Assembly: GCF_000812945.1 (NCBI RefSeq)
Contig: NZ_JSYM01000005.1
Span: 1 to 64,000 of the forward strand
Source: Flavobacterium sp. AED
Lineage (GTDB): Bacteria; Bacteroidota; Bacteroidia; Flavobacteriales; Flavobacteriaceae
Length of the DNA stretch: 64,000 nt
Direction: 5' to 3'
Shown here: positions 25,507 through 33,928 of the stretch, piece by piece
How the letters are laid out: each line of letters starts with the position of its first letter
Position numbering within the stretch: the stretch's first letter is position 1
Notes under the pieces: generated by a model
Database searches by the model: none
What the model was told of the DNA's origin: nothing
The model's input: only the letters and a program-made list of their open reading frames with translations
Position numbers and translations under genes: made by a program

Positions 25507-26185
25507 TTCAGCCGAAATATTAATCATAGACGATGAAATCCAAATTAGGAAACTACTCGAAATCGCTTTAGATTCTAATGGATATAAAACTATTTTCGCT
25601 GTAAATGGAAAGGAAGGTATATCCCTTGCAGCAAACCATCAGCCGGATTTAATCATCTTGGATTTAGGTTTGCCAGACGAAGATGGACAGGTAGTTTTAA
25701 AAAGATTGAGAGAATGGTATAAAAAGCCCATCTTGATTTTAACTGTAAAAAATACCGAAGAAGAAATTGTAAAAGCACTCGATAATGGCGCCAATGATTA
25801 TTTGGCAAAACCATTCAGAACCCAAGAATTATTGGCTAGAATTCGCACCGCTTTAAGGAATTTAAACCAAGATGAAAATGAACCAATAATCGAGTTTGGA
25901 GAAATTTCGATTGATTTTACTTCGAGAATTGTCAAGTTAAAAAATGAAATCCTAAAATTAACAACTACTGAATATAATTTGCTTTCCATTTTGGTTAAAA
26001 ATGAAGGCAGAGTACTCACGCATCAGTATTTACTCAAACAAGTTTGGGGCAACAGCTATTCTGATCAAACACAATACCTGCGTGTTTTTGTGGCACAACT
26101 TCGTAAAAAAATCGAAGAAGACCCAAACCGACCTAAATATATCAACACAGAATCTGGAGTTGGTTATCGCTTTAACACCAGCTAA
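25499..26185 (+). CDS. OmpR-family response regulator, KdpE-like
   Basis: A 228-residue regulator. The receiver domain (1-115) has the acidic pocket DDE at the N-terminus, phospho-Asp D55 in IILDLGLPDEDG and the conserved Lys in YLAKPF. The C-terminal winged-helix Trans_reg_C domain ends in YINTESGVGYRF. LTTTEYNLLSILVKNEGRVLTHQYLLKQVWG is close to the KdpE recognition region. It overlaps the kinase gene by 8 bp and is followed by kup after 147 bp. The probable target is kup, because kdpFABC is not in the window. No binding box was identified. Confidence 0.9.
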   Translation: MNNSAEILIIDDEIQIRKLLEIALDSNGYKTIFAVNGKEGISLAANHQPDLIILDLGLPDEDGQVVLKRLREWYKKPILILTVKNTEEEIVKALDNGANDYLAKPFRTQELLARIRTALRNLNQDENEPIIEFGEISIDFTSRIVKLKNEILKLTTTEYNLLSILVKNEGRVLTHQYLLKQVWGNSYSDQTQYLRVFVAQLRKKIEEDPNRPKYINTESGVGYRFNTS

Positions 26186-26332
26186 AATCCATAATGCTTT
26201 TAAGTAATCAGCTTTAAGCAATAATCAAAATAAAAAATAAAAAATTATTGAATTGTATGTTCTAAACATCACGATTAAGATTTCTATTGCCTAATAATTA
26301 ATACGTTTTACAATCTAAAAATTAAAATTAAA

Positions 26333-28267
26333 ATGAATAAATCAACTATTCAAAAAGTCAGCGCCGCATCGCTTTTAGTGGCGCTAGGAATTATTTATGG
26401 TGACATAGGAACCAGTCCGTTATATGTTATGAAAGCCATTATTGGACAAAGAGAAATATCAAAACTGCTTGTTTACGGTGGGATTTCTTGTATCTTTTGG
26501 ACGCTAACCTTTCAAACCACTTTCAAATATATTTTCTTGACGCTTTCAGCAGATAATCATGGTGAAGGGGGTGTTTTTTCGCTTTATGCATTGGTAAAAA
26601 GGTTTGGTAAAGGTAAATTAATAATTCCAACAATACTTGGAGCAACTACACTTTTAGCGGATGGAATTATTACGCCTCCCATTTCCGTGGCTTCTGCTGT
26701 TGAAGGATTAGGAGATGTAGTTCCCGGTATTCCAACACTTCCTATTGTGATTGTAATTTTATCTGGACTGTTCTATTTTCAACGATTTGGAACCCAAAAA
26801 GTAGGTTTCTTTTTTGGTCCGGCTATGGTAGTTTGGTTTTCGATGCTTTTTGTTTTAGGATTTGTACAAATACTGGATCATCCTGCTATTTTGACCGCAT
26901 TAAACCCAATATATGCCTATCAATTACTGGTTGAATATCCTCATGGATTCTGGCTGTTGGGAGCAGTTTTTCTATGTACAACAGGGGCAGAGGCTTTGTA
27001 TTCGGATTTAGGACATTGTGGAAAAAAGAATATCAGGATTACATGGATTTTTGTTAAAATCGCCTTAGTTGTGAATTATTTGGGTCAAGCATCTTGGCTT
27101 ATGACGCAAGGAAATACATTTCTTGAAGGAAGAAATCCTTTTTATACCATCATGCCACAATGGTTTCTTTTTTCAGGAGTTATCATTGCTACTTTTGCGG
27201 CAATCATTGCTTCACAAGCTTTGATAAGCGGTTCTTATACGTTAATAAATGAAGCGATGTCACTTAATTTTTGGCCAAGAGTTGCCATGCGAAATCCAAC
27301 CAATTTGAAAGGACAAATATACATTCCTTCGGTAAATACAATTCTTTGGGCAGGCTGTATTTTGATGATTTTATATTTTAAAAACTCATCAAATATGGAA
27401 GCGGCTTATGGTTTTTCAATTACGATTGCCATGCTGATGACCACTGTACTTTTGAATTATTATTTGATCTATATCAAAAAAATGAACAGGGTTTTGATAG
27501 CCATAATTATTACAGTTTTTGGTATTATTGAAATAGCATTTTTTGTTGCCAATATTATAAAAATTAAAGAACGTTGGATGTTCTTGTTCTTTGAGCTTTT
27601 CATTTTCATGACGATGTATACTTGGTTTTTCGCGAGAAAAATTAATAATAAATTTCTAAAATTCACGAATTTAACAGAGCATACGCAGCAACTTCAGGAA
27701 TTGAGTAATGACATCAGTATTCCAAAGTACTCCACGCATTTGATTTATCTGTCTAAAGCGGATAGAAATTATGAAATTGAAGAAAAAATATTAAAATCCA
27801 TTTTTTCCAAAAAGCCAAAAAGAGCAGATGTCTACTGGTTTTTTCATATCAACAGAACCAATGATCCTTTTACTCTAAATTATGAAGTAATTGAATTATT
27901 AGACGACAAAGTCATTAAAATTGTTTTGAATATTGGTTTTAGAATCCAACCAAAGGTTGAATTGTATTTCAAAAAAATTGTTCAAAATCTGGTTCAAAAT
28001 AAAGAATTGAATTTGCATATTCGCCCAGACGGTTCTACGAAATACAATACCGAACCTGATTTTAAATTCATTATTTTGGAAAAATTCCTTTCTGTCGAAA
28101 ATGAATTTGCGATTAAAGACGCCTTACTGTTGAACTCCTATTATATGCTTAAAAACTGGTCCCTTTCAGATACCAAAGCATTTGGATTAGATAAAAGTGA
28201 TGTTGAAATTGAAGAGATACCTTTTGTATACCAACCTATTACAAAATTAGAATTGGAGAGAAAGTAG
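26333..28267 (+). CDS. kup: Kup-type low-affinity potassium uptake protein
   Basis: A 644-residue K+ transporter of the KUP/HAK/KT family, probably a K+/H+ symporter. The first span carries the signature GIIYGDIGTSPLYVM. ADNHGEGGVFSLYALVKR, LLADGIITPPISVASAVEG and TTGAEALYSDLGHCGKKNI follow, with about twelve spans up to residue 440 and a cytoplasmic C-terminal domain of about 200 residues. Its placement directly after a KdpDE-like pair suggests that the pair controls it. A strong bidirectional terminator follows. Confidence 0.96.
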   Translation: MNKSTIQKVSAASLLVALGIIYGDIGTSPLYVMKAIIGQREISKLLVYGGISCIFWTLTFQTTFKYIFLTLSADNHGEGGVFSLYALVKRFGKGKLIIPTILGATTLLADGIITPPISVASAVEGLGDVVPGIPTLPIVIVILSGLFYFQRFGTQKVGFFFGPAMVVWFSMLFVLGFVQILDHPAILTALNPIYAYQLLVEYPHGFWLLGAVFLCTTGAEALYSDLGHCGKKNIRITWIFVKIALVVNYLGQASWLMTQGNTFLEGRNPFYTIMPQWFLFSGVIIATFAAIIASQALISGSYTLINEAMSLNFWPRVAMRNPTNLKGQIYIPSVNTILWAGCILMILYFKNSSNMEAAYGFSITIAMLMTTVLLNYYLIYIKKMNRVLIAIIITVFGIIEIAFFVANIIKIKERWMFLFFELFIFMTMYTWFFARKINNKFLKFTNLTEHTQQLQELSNDISIPKYSTHLIYLSKADRNYEIEEKILKSIFSKKPKRADVYWFFHINRTNDPFTLNYEVIELLDDKVIKIVLNIGFRIQPKVELYFKKIVQNLVQNKELNLHIRPDGSTKYNTEPDFKFIILEKFLSVENEFAIKDALLLNSYYMLKNWSLSDTKAFGLDKSDVEIEEIPFVYQPITKLELERK

Positions 28268-28284
28268 GTCTCAGATTACAGAAA

Positions 28285-28328
28285 AAAAGCAGTTTAAAAA
28301 TGATTCATTTCATTTTTAAACTGCTTTT
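28285..28328. terminator. Bidirectional terminator between kup and the serine lyase gene
   Basis: A perfect 19-bp stem with arms 28285-28303 and 28310-28328 and a 6-nt loop. A-rich sequence lies on the left and T-rich sequence on the right, so it serves both converging genes. It lies 17 bp after the kup stop. Confidence 0.88.
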
Positions 28329-28393
28329 CTATTTATATGTAAAGTCTGATTTCTATGTACAACAACCTGAAATCTGCCACCTGCTATCTGAAT

Positions 28394-29821
28394 CTAGCAA
28401 TCGGCCATATTCACAGCAATTGCTAAACCTCCTTCAGAGGTTTCTTTGTATTTATTGTTCATGTCTTTGGCAGTTTGCCACATGGTGTCAACCACTTTAT
28501 CTAAGGGAACTTTTGCGTTTTTAGGATCAGTTTCTAATGCTAATTCGGCGGCATTAATAGCTTTTATGGCTCCCATTGTATTTCTTTCGATACAAGGAAT
28601 TTGGACTAATCCACCAATAGGATCGCACGTTAAACCAAGATGGTGTTCCATGGCAATTTCGGCAGCCATTAAAACTTGTTCTGGAGTTCCGCCCATTAAT
28701 TCACATAAGGCTGCTGCTGCCATTGATGATGAAACACCAATCTCTGCTTGACAGCCACCCATTGCTGCTGAAATAGTAGAACCTTTTTTGAAAATACTTC
28801 CTATTTCGCTGGCAACCATAAAGAATTGTTTGATTTCTTTTTCGCCTGCATTATGGTTTTCGATAACTAAATAATACATTAAAACCGATGGTATAACACC
28901 GGCACTCCCGTTAGTTGGTGCTGTAACCACACGCCCTAAAGCTGCATTGACTTCATTTACAGCTAGTGCAAAACAGCTCACCCATTTTAGGATTTGGCGA
29001 AATTTCACTTCGGTCAATCTAATTTGTTCTAACCACGTTTGAGGTGAATTATAATTGGATAAACCAATTAGTTTTTGATGCATATCAAAGGCTCTTCGTC
29101 GTACATGCAATCCACCGGGTAAAATTCCTTCGGAATGGCAACCAATATACATAGACTCCAGCATGGTGTTCCAAATGCGCATTAATTCGTGATGAATAAC
29201 TTCTTCGGAACGCATAGATTTTTCGTTCTCATAAACAATTTCCGAAATCTTTTTATGCTCGTTAGTGCAATAATTCAAGAGTTCAGCAGCTTTATCGATT
29301 GGAAATGGAAAAGCACATTTTATGGCAATTTTTTTCTTGGCATTGATGCGTTCTTCTTTCACAACAAAACCTCCACCAATCGAGTAGAATGTGGAAATAT
29401 ATTCTTTAGCATCCGTTATGTAGGCCGTAAAAGTCAGACCATTAGCATGAAAAGGAAGGAAGTTTTTATTAAAAACAATATCTTGTAAAAAATGGAAAGG
29501 AATCTGGTTTTCATTGCCTAGATTGATTTCATTTTTATCCTTGATTAATTTTATAATTTTATCGATATTTGAAATAGGAATATATTCAGGATCTTGTCCG
29601 CTTAGACCTAGCATTATTGCTAAATCAGTGGCGTGCCCTTTACCAGTTAGCGAAAGGGAACCATATAAATCTACTTTTACTCTGTTTACTTTATGAATTA
29701 AATTTTCATTTCGCAATTCATTCAGAAAACGTTCTGCTGCGCGCCAAGGCCCAAGTGTATGAGAACTAGAGGGGCCAACACCAATTTTAAGCATATCAAA
29801 AACAGAGATACATTCTTCCAT
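28394..29821 (-). CDS. sdaA: L-serine ammonia-lyase, single-chain iron-sulfur type
   Basis: A 475-residue enzyme that deaminates L-serine to pyruvate and ammonia. It uses a [4Fe-4S] cluster rather than pyridoxal phosphate. The beta-like N-terminal domain begins [24 protein letters not shown]. The alpha-like catalytic part has [38 protein letters not shown] and [20 protein letters not shown], which supply the cluster cysteines. Both domains are fused in one chain, as in E. coli SdaA. An exact TAnnTTTG element lies upstream, so it is its own transcription unit. Ammonia released here could connect to nitrogen balance, but no operon partner is present. Confidence 0.96.
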   Translation of the reverse strand: MEECISVFDMLKIGVGPSSSHTLGPWRAAERFLNELRNENLIHKVNRVKVDLYGSLSLTGKGHATDLAIMLGLSGQDPEYIPISNIDKIIKLIKDKNEINLGNENQIPFHFLQDIVFNKNFLPFHANGLTFTAYITDAKEYISTFYSIGGGFVVKEERINAKKKIAIKCAFPFPIDKAAELLNYCTNEHKKISEIVYENEKSMRSEEVIHHELMRIWNTMLESMYIGCHSEGILPGGLHVRRRAFDMHQKLIGLSNYNSPQTWLEQIRLTEVKFRQILKWVSCFALAVNEVNAALGRVVTAPTNGSAGVIPSVLMYYLVIENHNAGEKEIKQFFMVASEIGSIFKKGSTISAAMGGCQAEIGVSSSMAAAALCELMGGTPEQVLMAAEIAMEHHLGLTCDPIGGLVQIPCIERNTMGAIKAINAAELALETDPKNAKVPLDKVVDTMWQTAKDMNNKYKETSEGGLAIAVNMADC

Positions 29822-29846
29822 AATTTATTAGTAGGTTTATTTAAAA

Positions 29847-29854
29847 CAAAGATA
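29847..29854 (-). promoter_or_regulatory. Predicted -7 element of the serine lyase promoter
   Basis: The plus strand reads caaagata, which is TATCTTTG on the minus strand and matches TAnnTTTG exactly, 25 bp before the ATG. The predicted leader is about 19 nt. The remaining 29855-30055 intergenic sequence shows no gene. Confidence 0.55.
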
Positions 29855-30055
29855 ATAGAATGTAGCAATGAAAAGGTTTAAAAGTAGAGTTTTATTAAAT
29901 ATTTGGCAAGATATCACCTTATATTCTAATCATTCAATAACGTAAATAAATAGGGACTTAAGATTGGAGTTGCAATAGGTTCTTCTGAAATTTTGGGTAG
30001 TTGGGCTAATTTGTACTAATAAGCTATTGAAATCACTTAAATTTAATTTAAAAAC

Positions 30056-30086
30056 AGAATTAGAATAGATTTTAGCTTTATTTTTA
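30056..30086 (+). promoter_or_regulatory. Direct-repeat box and -7 element before the response-regulator gene
   Basis: The box agaattagaatagattt (30056-30072) contains half sites cagaatt and tagattt offset by 11 bp, the usual spacing for OmpR-family tandem sites. Six bp later is TATTTTTA (30079-30086), one mismatch from TAnnTTTG. The box matches 15 of 17 positions of the identical boxes at 33275-33291 and 33856-33872, and all three have the same 6-bp spacing to the -7 element. This suggests autoregulation. Confidence 0.65.
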
Positions 30087-30094
30087 CGTTACCT

Positions 30095-30775
30095 ATGAAA
30101 ATACTCCTAATAGAAGACGAGCCAGAATTGCAAAAAAGCATTGAGCAATACCTTGAAATGGAAGGGAATATTGTTGAGATTTCTCCTGATTTTTCTCATG
30201 CGCAACAGAAAATTGCGATTTACGATTATGATTGTATTTTGGTTGATATTACTTTGCCAAACGGCTCTGGTTTAGATTTACTCAAAGAAATTAAACTAAA
30301 AAAATCTAAAGCGGGTATTATAATAATTTCTGCAAAAAATTCTCTTGATGATAAAGTAAATGGTTTGGACCTTGGAGCGGATGATTATTTGCCAAAGCCC
30401 TTTCATTTGTCGGAACTTAATTCCCGAATTAAAGCTTTGATTAGAAGAAAAAGTTTTGATGGAAATTTAGAAATTAGTATCAACGAAATAAAAATTTTGC
30501 CTCACGAAAGACGTGTTTTAGTTCATAATAATGATATAATTTTGACGTCAAAAGAATATGATTTATTGCTTTACTTTATATCTAATAAAAATAGAGTAGT
30601 GAGCAAAAGTGCGCTTGCAGAACATCTTTGGGGTGATAATTCGGATAGATTGGATAACTTCGATTTTATATACAATCACGTGAAAAATCTGCGCAAAAAA
30701 TTATTGGAAAAAAAATGCGAAGATTATTTGCAAACTATTTATGGCATAGGTTACAATTTTAAAACTCAAGAATGA
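30095..30775 (+). CDS. OmpR-family response regulator
   Basis: A 226-residue regulator with a receiver domain (EDE acidic pair near residue 9, phospho-Asp D51 in ILVDITLPNGSG, conserved Lys in DDYLPKPF) and a winged-helix DNA-binding domain (about 128-225) ending YLQTIYGIGYNF. Its gene overlaps the cognate kinase by 4 bp. The upstream direct-repeat box is shared with the PepSY-like and efflux operons downstream, so these are the predicted targets. Confidence 0.92.
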   Translation: MKILLIEDEPELQKSIEQYLEMEGNIVEISPDFSHAQQKIAIYDYDCILVDITLPNGSGLDLLKEIKLKKSKAGIIIISAKNSLDDKVNGLDLGADDYLPKPFHLSELNSRIKALIRRKSFDGNLEISINEIKILPHERRVLVHNNDIILTSKEYDLLLYFISNKNRVVSKSALAEHLWGDNSDRLDNFDFIYNHVKNLRKKLLEKKCEDYLQTIYGIGYNFKTQE

Positions 30776-32058
30776 AATTATTAGCTAAAACAAGTTTGTA
30801 TTATTTGATTTTGAGTATCCCGATATTAATTCTATCAGGATTTATTTGTTTTCATATCATTACAAGAGAGGTTAGAGAAAGTAATAACGAACTATTGCTA
30901 AATCGGAAAGAACTAATTGAAAATTATTTAAAAGAAAATGACACCATTTCTTTGAAAATAATCACTAAAAGTAGTGAAGCTACAATTAAAAAAATAGCTA
31001 AAATAAATGCTAACGAAATTTTCACACCTATTTTTTCGGACACTTTAATTTTTGATAAAAAAGAAAATGAACTGGCGGAAAATAGATTACTTTCTTCTGT
31101 TTTTAAAGTTGGAAATACTAATTATTCCATTAAAATATGGAGAAGCACATTAGAATATAACGAATTGTTCAGAGGTATTTTTACTTCGTTAGTTATCTTA
31201 TTGATTTTGCTTTTTGTAACCTATTTGATTATAAATTTTTGGATTTCAAAAACAGTATGGAAACCCTTTTATCAAACAGTATCCAATTTAAAGAAATTTC
31301 GTGCCAGTGATAATGTAATTCCGCGTTTAGCAAGTACATCGGTAACTGAATTTGATGAATTGAATCTTTCCTTAAACGTTATGATGCAGAAAATGATAGT
31401 TGATTTTAATAGCCAAAAGAAATTCACTGAAAATGCTTCGCACGAAATCCAAACGCCATTAGCTGTTATAAAATCTAAGATTGATTTACTTATTCAATCT
31501 GAAAATTTGAAAGAGAATGAAATGAAATTAATAGTAGCAATTGATTATGCTTGCTCTAAAATAATTCGATTGAACAAAACATTTTTATTACTTACCAAAA
31601 TTGAAAACAGACAATTTAATACCACAGAAAAAGTATCTTTTGAAAATACAGTTGATAACTCTTTAGTCTTTTTTGATGAACATATTCAAGCCAATAAAAT
31701 TGAGATAATAAAAAATATTGAAAGCGATTTTTGTGTTTTGATGAATGCTGATTTGTGTTTAGTATTGGTTAATAATTTATTACAAAATGCAATTAGGCAT
31801 AATATTAATAGTGGAAATATTGAAATTTTTATAGCGAAAAATAAAATTACAATCTCAAATTTAGGGGTTGATACCCCAATTGATAGTCAGTTATTTGAAC
31901 GCTTTCATAAAAACTCTACTTCACAAGAATCACTAGGACTTGGATTGTCTATCGTAAAAGAAATTGCAGATGTAAGCGGATTGGTATTTAATTATAAATT
32001 TACTAGTGGTAAACATTGTTTTATTTTGACTAAAGACAATACTATTGAATTAAAATAA
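30772..32058 (+). CDS. Sensor histidine kinase of the efflux-linked two-component system
   Basis: A 428-residue inner-membrane kinase. The N-terminal span (about 7-28) and second span (about 140-160) enclose a periplasmic sensor of about 110 residues with no recognisable fold. A HAMP-like linker leads to HisKA with H224 in NASHEIQTPLAVIKS. This motif has Gln in place of the usual Arg after Ile. The HATPase has weak D/F boxes and SLGLGLSIVKEIA. ATG overlaps the regulator stop. The sensed signal is unknown; metal, cell-envelope or drug stress are plausible from the regulon content. Confidence 0.88.
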   Translation: MKLLAKTSLYYLILSIPILILSGFICFHIITREVRESNNELLLNRKELIENYLKENDTISLKIITKSSEATIKKIAKINANEIFTPIFSDTLIFDKKENELAENRLLSSVFKVGNTNYSIKIWRSTLEYNELFRGIFTSLVILLILLFVTYLIINFWISKTVWKPFYQTVSNLKKFRASDNVIPRLASTSVTEFDELNLSLNVMMQKMIVDFNSQKKFTENASHEIQTPLAVIKSKIDLLIQSENLKENEMKLIVAIDYACSKIIRLNKTFLLLTKIENRQFNTTEKVSFENTVDNSLVFFDEHIQANKIEIIKNIESDFCVLMNADLCLVLVNNLLQNAIRHNINSGNIEIFIAKNKITISNLGVDTPIDSQLFERFHKNSTSQESLGLGLSIVKEIADVSGLVFNYKFTSGKHCFILTKDNTIELK

Positions 32059-32072
32059 AAAGAGTTAGTGTA

Positions 32073-33218
32073 ATGAAATCAAAAAAGCTGTTTAAATATT
32101 TTTTTCTTGTTGTATTATTTTGCTGCTTAATTTCTTGTGACGTATTTCGATCCTTGAGATATGGGGGAATTCCTAGCCAAAGTGATTACAAACATTTTCC
32201 TCAAAGAATAGTTAATAATGAGGGTCCCGCTTATAATTTTTATAAAGCGAATAAAGAGTATCAGTTAGGAACAAAAATAGGAGTAGCCAATCGGGATTTT
32301 AATTCGACAAATGTAAGCTTGGATAGTTTTGCGACATTACATAAAACGGTCACATTTTTAATTATTCGTAATGACACAATTGTTTACGAAAAATATAACA
32401 AAGGGTATACCTCAAATTCATTTGTTTCCTCCTTTTCAATGGCTAAACCATTTGTTTCTACATTAATAGGAATAGCAATTGATGAAGGAAAAATAAAAAG
32501 TGAAAATGATTTCATCGTTGATTATTTACCTGAATTTAAAAATAAAATTGGTTGGGAAAAAATCACCATAAAAAATTTGTTACAGCATACCTCCGGTATA
32601 CGGTTTACAGATAGCGAATTGGATCCTGCGTCTGATAATGCGGAGTTTTATTGGGGTGATAATTTACGGGAAAGAATGATTAATATAACTATCGAATGTC
32701 CACCCAATACTAAATTTCGATATAGCAGTGAAAACACATTGCTTTTAGGATACATCATTGAGAAAGTGACCGGAGGTACTATTTCAAAATATTTAGAAGA
32801 TAAAATTTGGAAACCATTAGGAATGGAGGCACCGGCGGCATGGAGTTTAGACCGAAAAGATGATAAAGCAATTGAAAAAACCTTTTGTTGTTTACAAGCA
32901 AGAGCCATTGATTTTGCTAAATTAGGCAGGCTTTATCTGAACGGTGGGAATTGGAATGGGAAGCAAATTGTTTCTAAAAAATGGGTTGAATATTCGACAC
33001 ATTCTGATCCATCCGGAAATAATAAACACTTTTATAATAATAATTGGGGAATAGGACCTTTTAAATATGGCAGTTATTTTGCTGTTGGTTTGTTTGGCCA
33101 ATATCTCTATATGTATCCCGAAAAGAATATTATTATAGTCCGTTTTGGAGATACAGAAACCTCGTACCATCCTAATTATTGGCAGGAAGTATTTTTGCAA
33201 ATAATTGATCAGATGTAA
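32073..33218 (+). CDS. Serine hydrolase lipoprotein (class C beta-lactamase/PBP4-like fold)
   Basis: A 381-residue lipoprotein. The signal peptide ends at lipobox LISC with lipidated C22. The beta-lactamase-superfamily catalytic S122-x-x-K125 is in SFSMAKPFVST. The usual YxN appears as YSS in RYSSENTLLLGYI, so a canonical residue is replaced. The late KTG-like motif is not clear. This group includes esterases and D-amino-acid peptidases as well as beta-lactamases, so the substrate cannot be assigned. It begins 14 bp after the kinase stop, which makes it part of the two-component operon and suggests it contributes to signal generation or to the envelope response. Confidence 0.85.
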   Translation: MKSKKLFKYFFLVVLFCCLISCDVFRSLRYGGIPSQSDYKHFPQRIVNNEGPAYNFYKANKEYQLGTKIGVANRDFNSTNVSLDSFATLHKTVTFLIIRNDTIVYEKYNKGYTSNSFVSSFSMAKPFVSTLIGIAIDEGKIKSENDFIVDYLPEFKNKIGWEKITIKNLLQHTSGIRFTDSELDPASDNAEFYWGDNLRERMINITIECPPNTKFRYSSENTLLLGYIIEKVTGGTISKYLEDKIWKPLGMEAPAAWSLDRKDDKAIEKTFCCLQARAIDFAKLGRLYLNGGNWNGKQIVSKKWVEYSTHSDPSGNNKHFYNNNWGIGPFKYGSYFAVGLFGQYLYMYPEKNIIIVRFGDTETSYHPNYWQEVFLQIIDQM

Positions 33219-33274
33219 TAAATAGTTGAATTTTATCAGCATTAAAAAAAAACTGAATCGCTATGATTTTGCAT

Positions 33275-33338
33275 AGAATTAAAATAGAATTGTATTTGAT
33301 ATTTGTAGTATAAAATTAATTACAATTAACTTTTAAAT
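33275..33338 (+). promoter_or_regulatory. Regulator box, -7 element and shared leader of the PepSY-like gene
   Basis: The box agaattaaaatagaatt (33275-33291) has tagaatt half sites 11 bp apart. Six bp later is GATATTTG (33298-33305) as -7 element. A 29-nt leader block (33310-33338) containing the palindrome ttaattacaattaa is identical to the block at 33891-33919. The distance from -7 to ATG is 42 nt at both promoters. Confidence 0.7.
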
Positions 33339-33347
33339 CTAAAAAAA

Positions 33348-33767
33348 ATGAAAAAATTACTAATGATTATGTCAATTGTATTCATTTGCAGTTGTGCATT
33401 TGCAGGTACTCCGCCAGATGTAGTGAAAAAAGCGTTCGCTAAAAAATTTCCTACTGCAACAAAAGTGAGTTGGGGAGTTGAAGGTCCAAAAGAATGGGAA
33501 GCAGAATTTACATTGGAAGGAAACAAGATTTCTGCTAATTTTTCAGAAGATGGAACCTGGCTGGAAACCGAAAGAGAAATTAAAGCTGTCAATTTGCCAA
33601 AAGCAGTTTTAGCAGCTGTAAAATCGAAATACAGTGATTGGAAAATTGCAGAAGCTGATAAAACTGAAAGTTTAAAACACGGAACTATTTATGAAGTAGA
33701 TTTAAAAAAAGGGATGAAGAGTAAAAGTCTTGCTTTTAAAGAAGATGGTACCTCGATAAAAGAATAA
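33348..33767 (+). CDS. Periplasmic PepSY-like protein (BLIP/PF11396-type)
   Basis: A 139-residue exported protein. The signal peptide (MKKLLMIMSIVFICSCAFAG) is followed by two PepSY-like half repeats. The first contains VKKAFAKKFPTATKVSWGVEGPKEWEAEF. The second contains VLAAVKSKYSDWKIAEADKTE and YEVDLKKG. The fold resembles beta-lactamase-inhibitor protein, but members of this Bacteroidota family are commonly two-component targets of unknown function. Its promoter carries the regulator box, and a terminator follows, so it is monocistronic. Confidence 0.87.
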   Translation: MKKLLMIMSIVFICSCAFAGTPPDVVKKAFAKKFPTATKVSWGVEGPKEWEAEFTLEGNKISANFSEDGTWLETEREIKAVNLPKAVLAAVKSKYSDWKIAEADKTESLKHGTIYEVDLKKGMKSKSLAFKEDGTSIKE

Positions 33768-33796
33768 TTTTTTTTAAATTAATTAATATCCATCAT

Positions 33797-33826
33797 AGAG
33801 AGTTGGGTTTTTATATCCAACTCTTT
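33797..33826 (+). terminator. Terminator of the PepSY-like gene
   Basis: agagttgg (33799-33806) pairs with ccaactct (33817-33824), extendable by two bases on each side, followed by tttt. It lies 30 bp after the stop and separates this gene from the efflux operon promoter. Confidence 0.75.
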
Positions 33827-33855
33827 TTAATAATGTAAACAGTTGTGATTTCCAT

Positions 33856-33919
33856 AGAATTAAAATAGAATTACAGCTGAAATTTGTCTCATAAAATTAA
33901 TTACAATTAACTTTTAAAT
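33856..33919 (+). promoter_or_regulatory. Regulator box, -7 element and shared leader of the efflux operon
   Basis: The box agaattaaaatagaatt (33856-33872) is identical to that at 33275-33291. It is followed after 6 bp by GAAATTTG (33879-33886), and the same 29-nt leader block occupies 33891-33919. The 42-nt distance to the ATG is conserved. Confidence 0.7.
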
Positions 33920-33928
33920 TTCTTTAAA

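Noticed and set aside
28446..28751. 101-residue plus-strand frame inside the serine lyase gene
   Set aside because: Antisense shadow of a clear enzyme gene.
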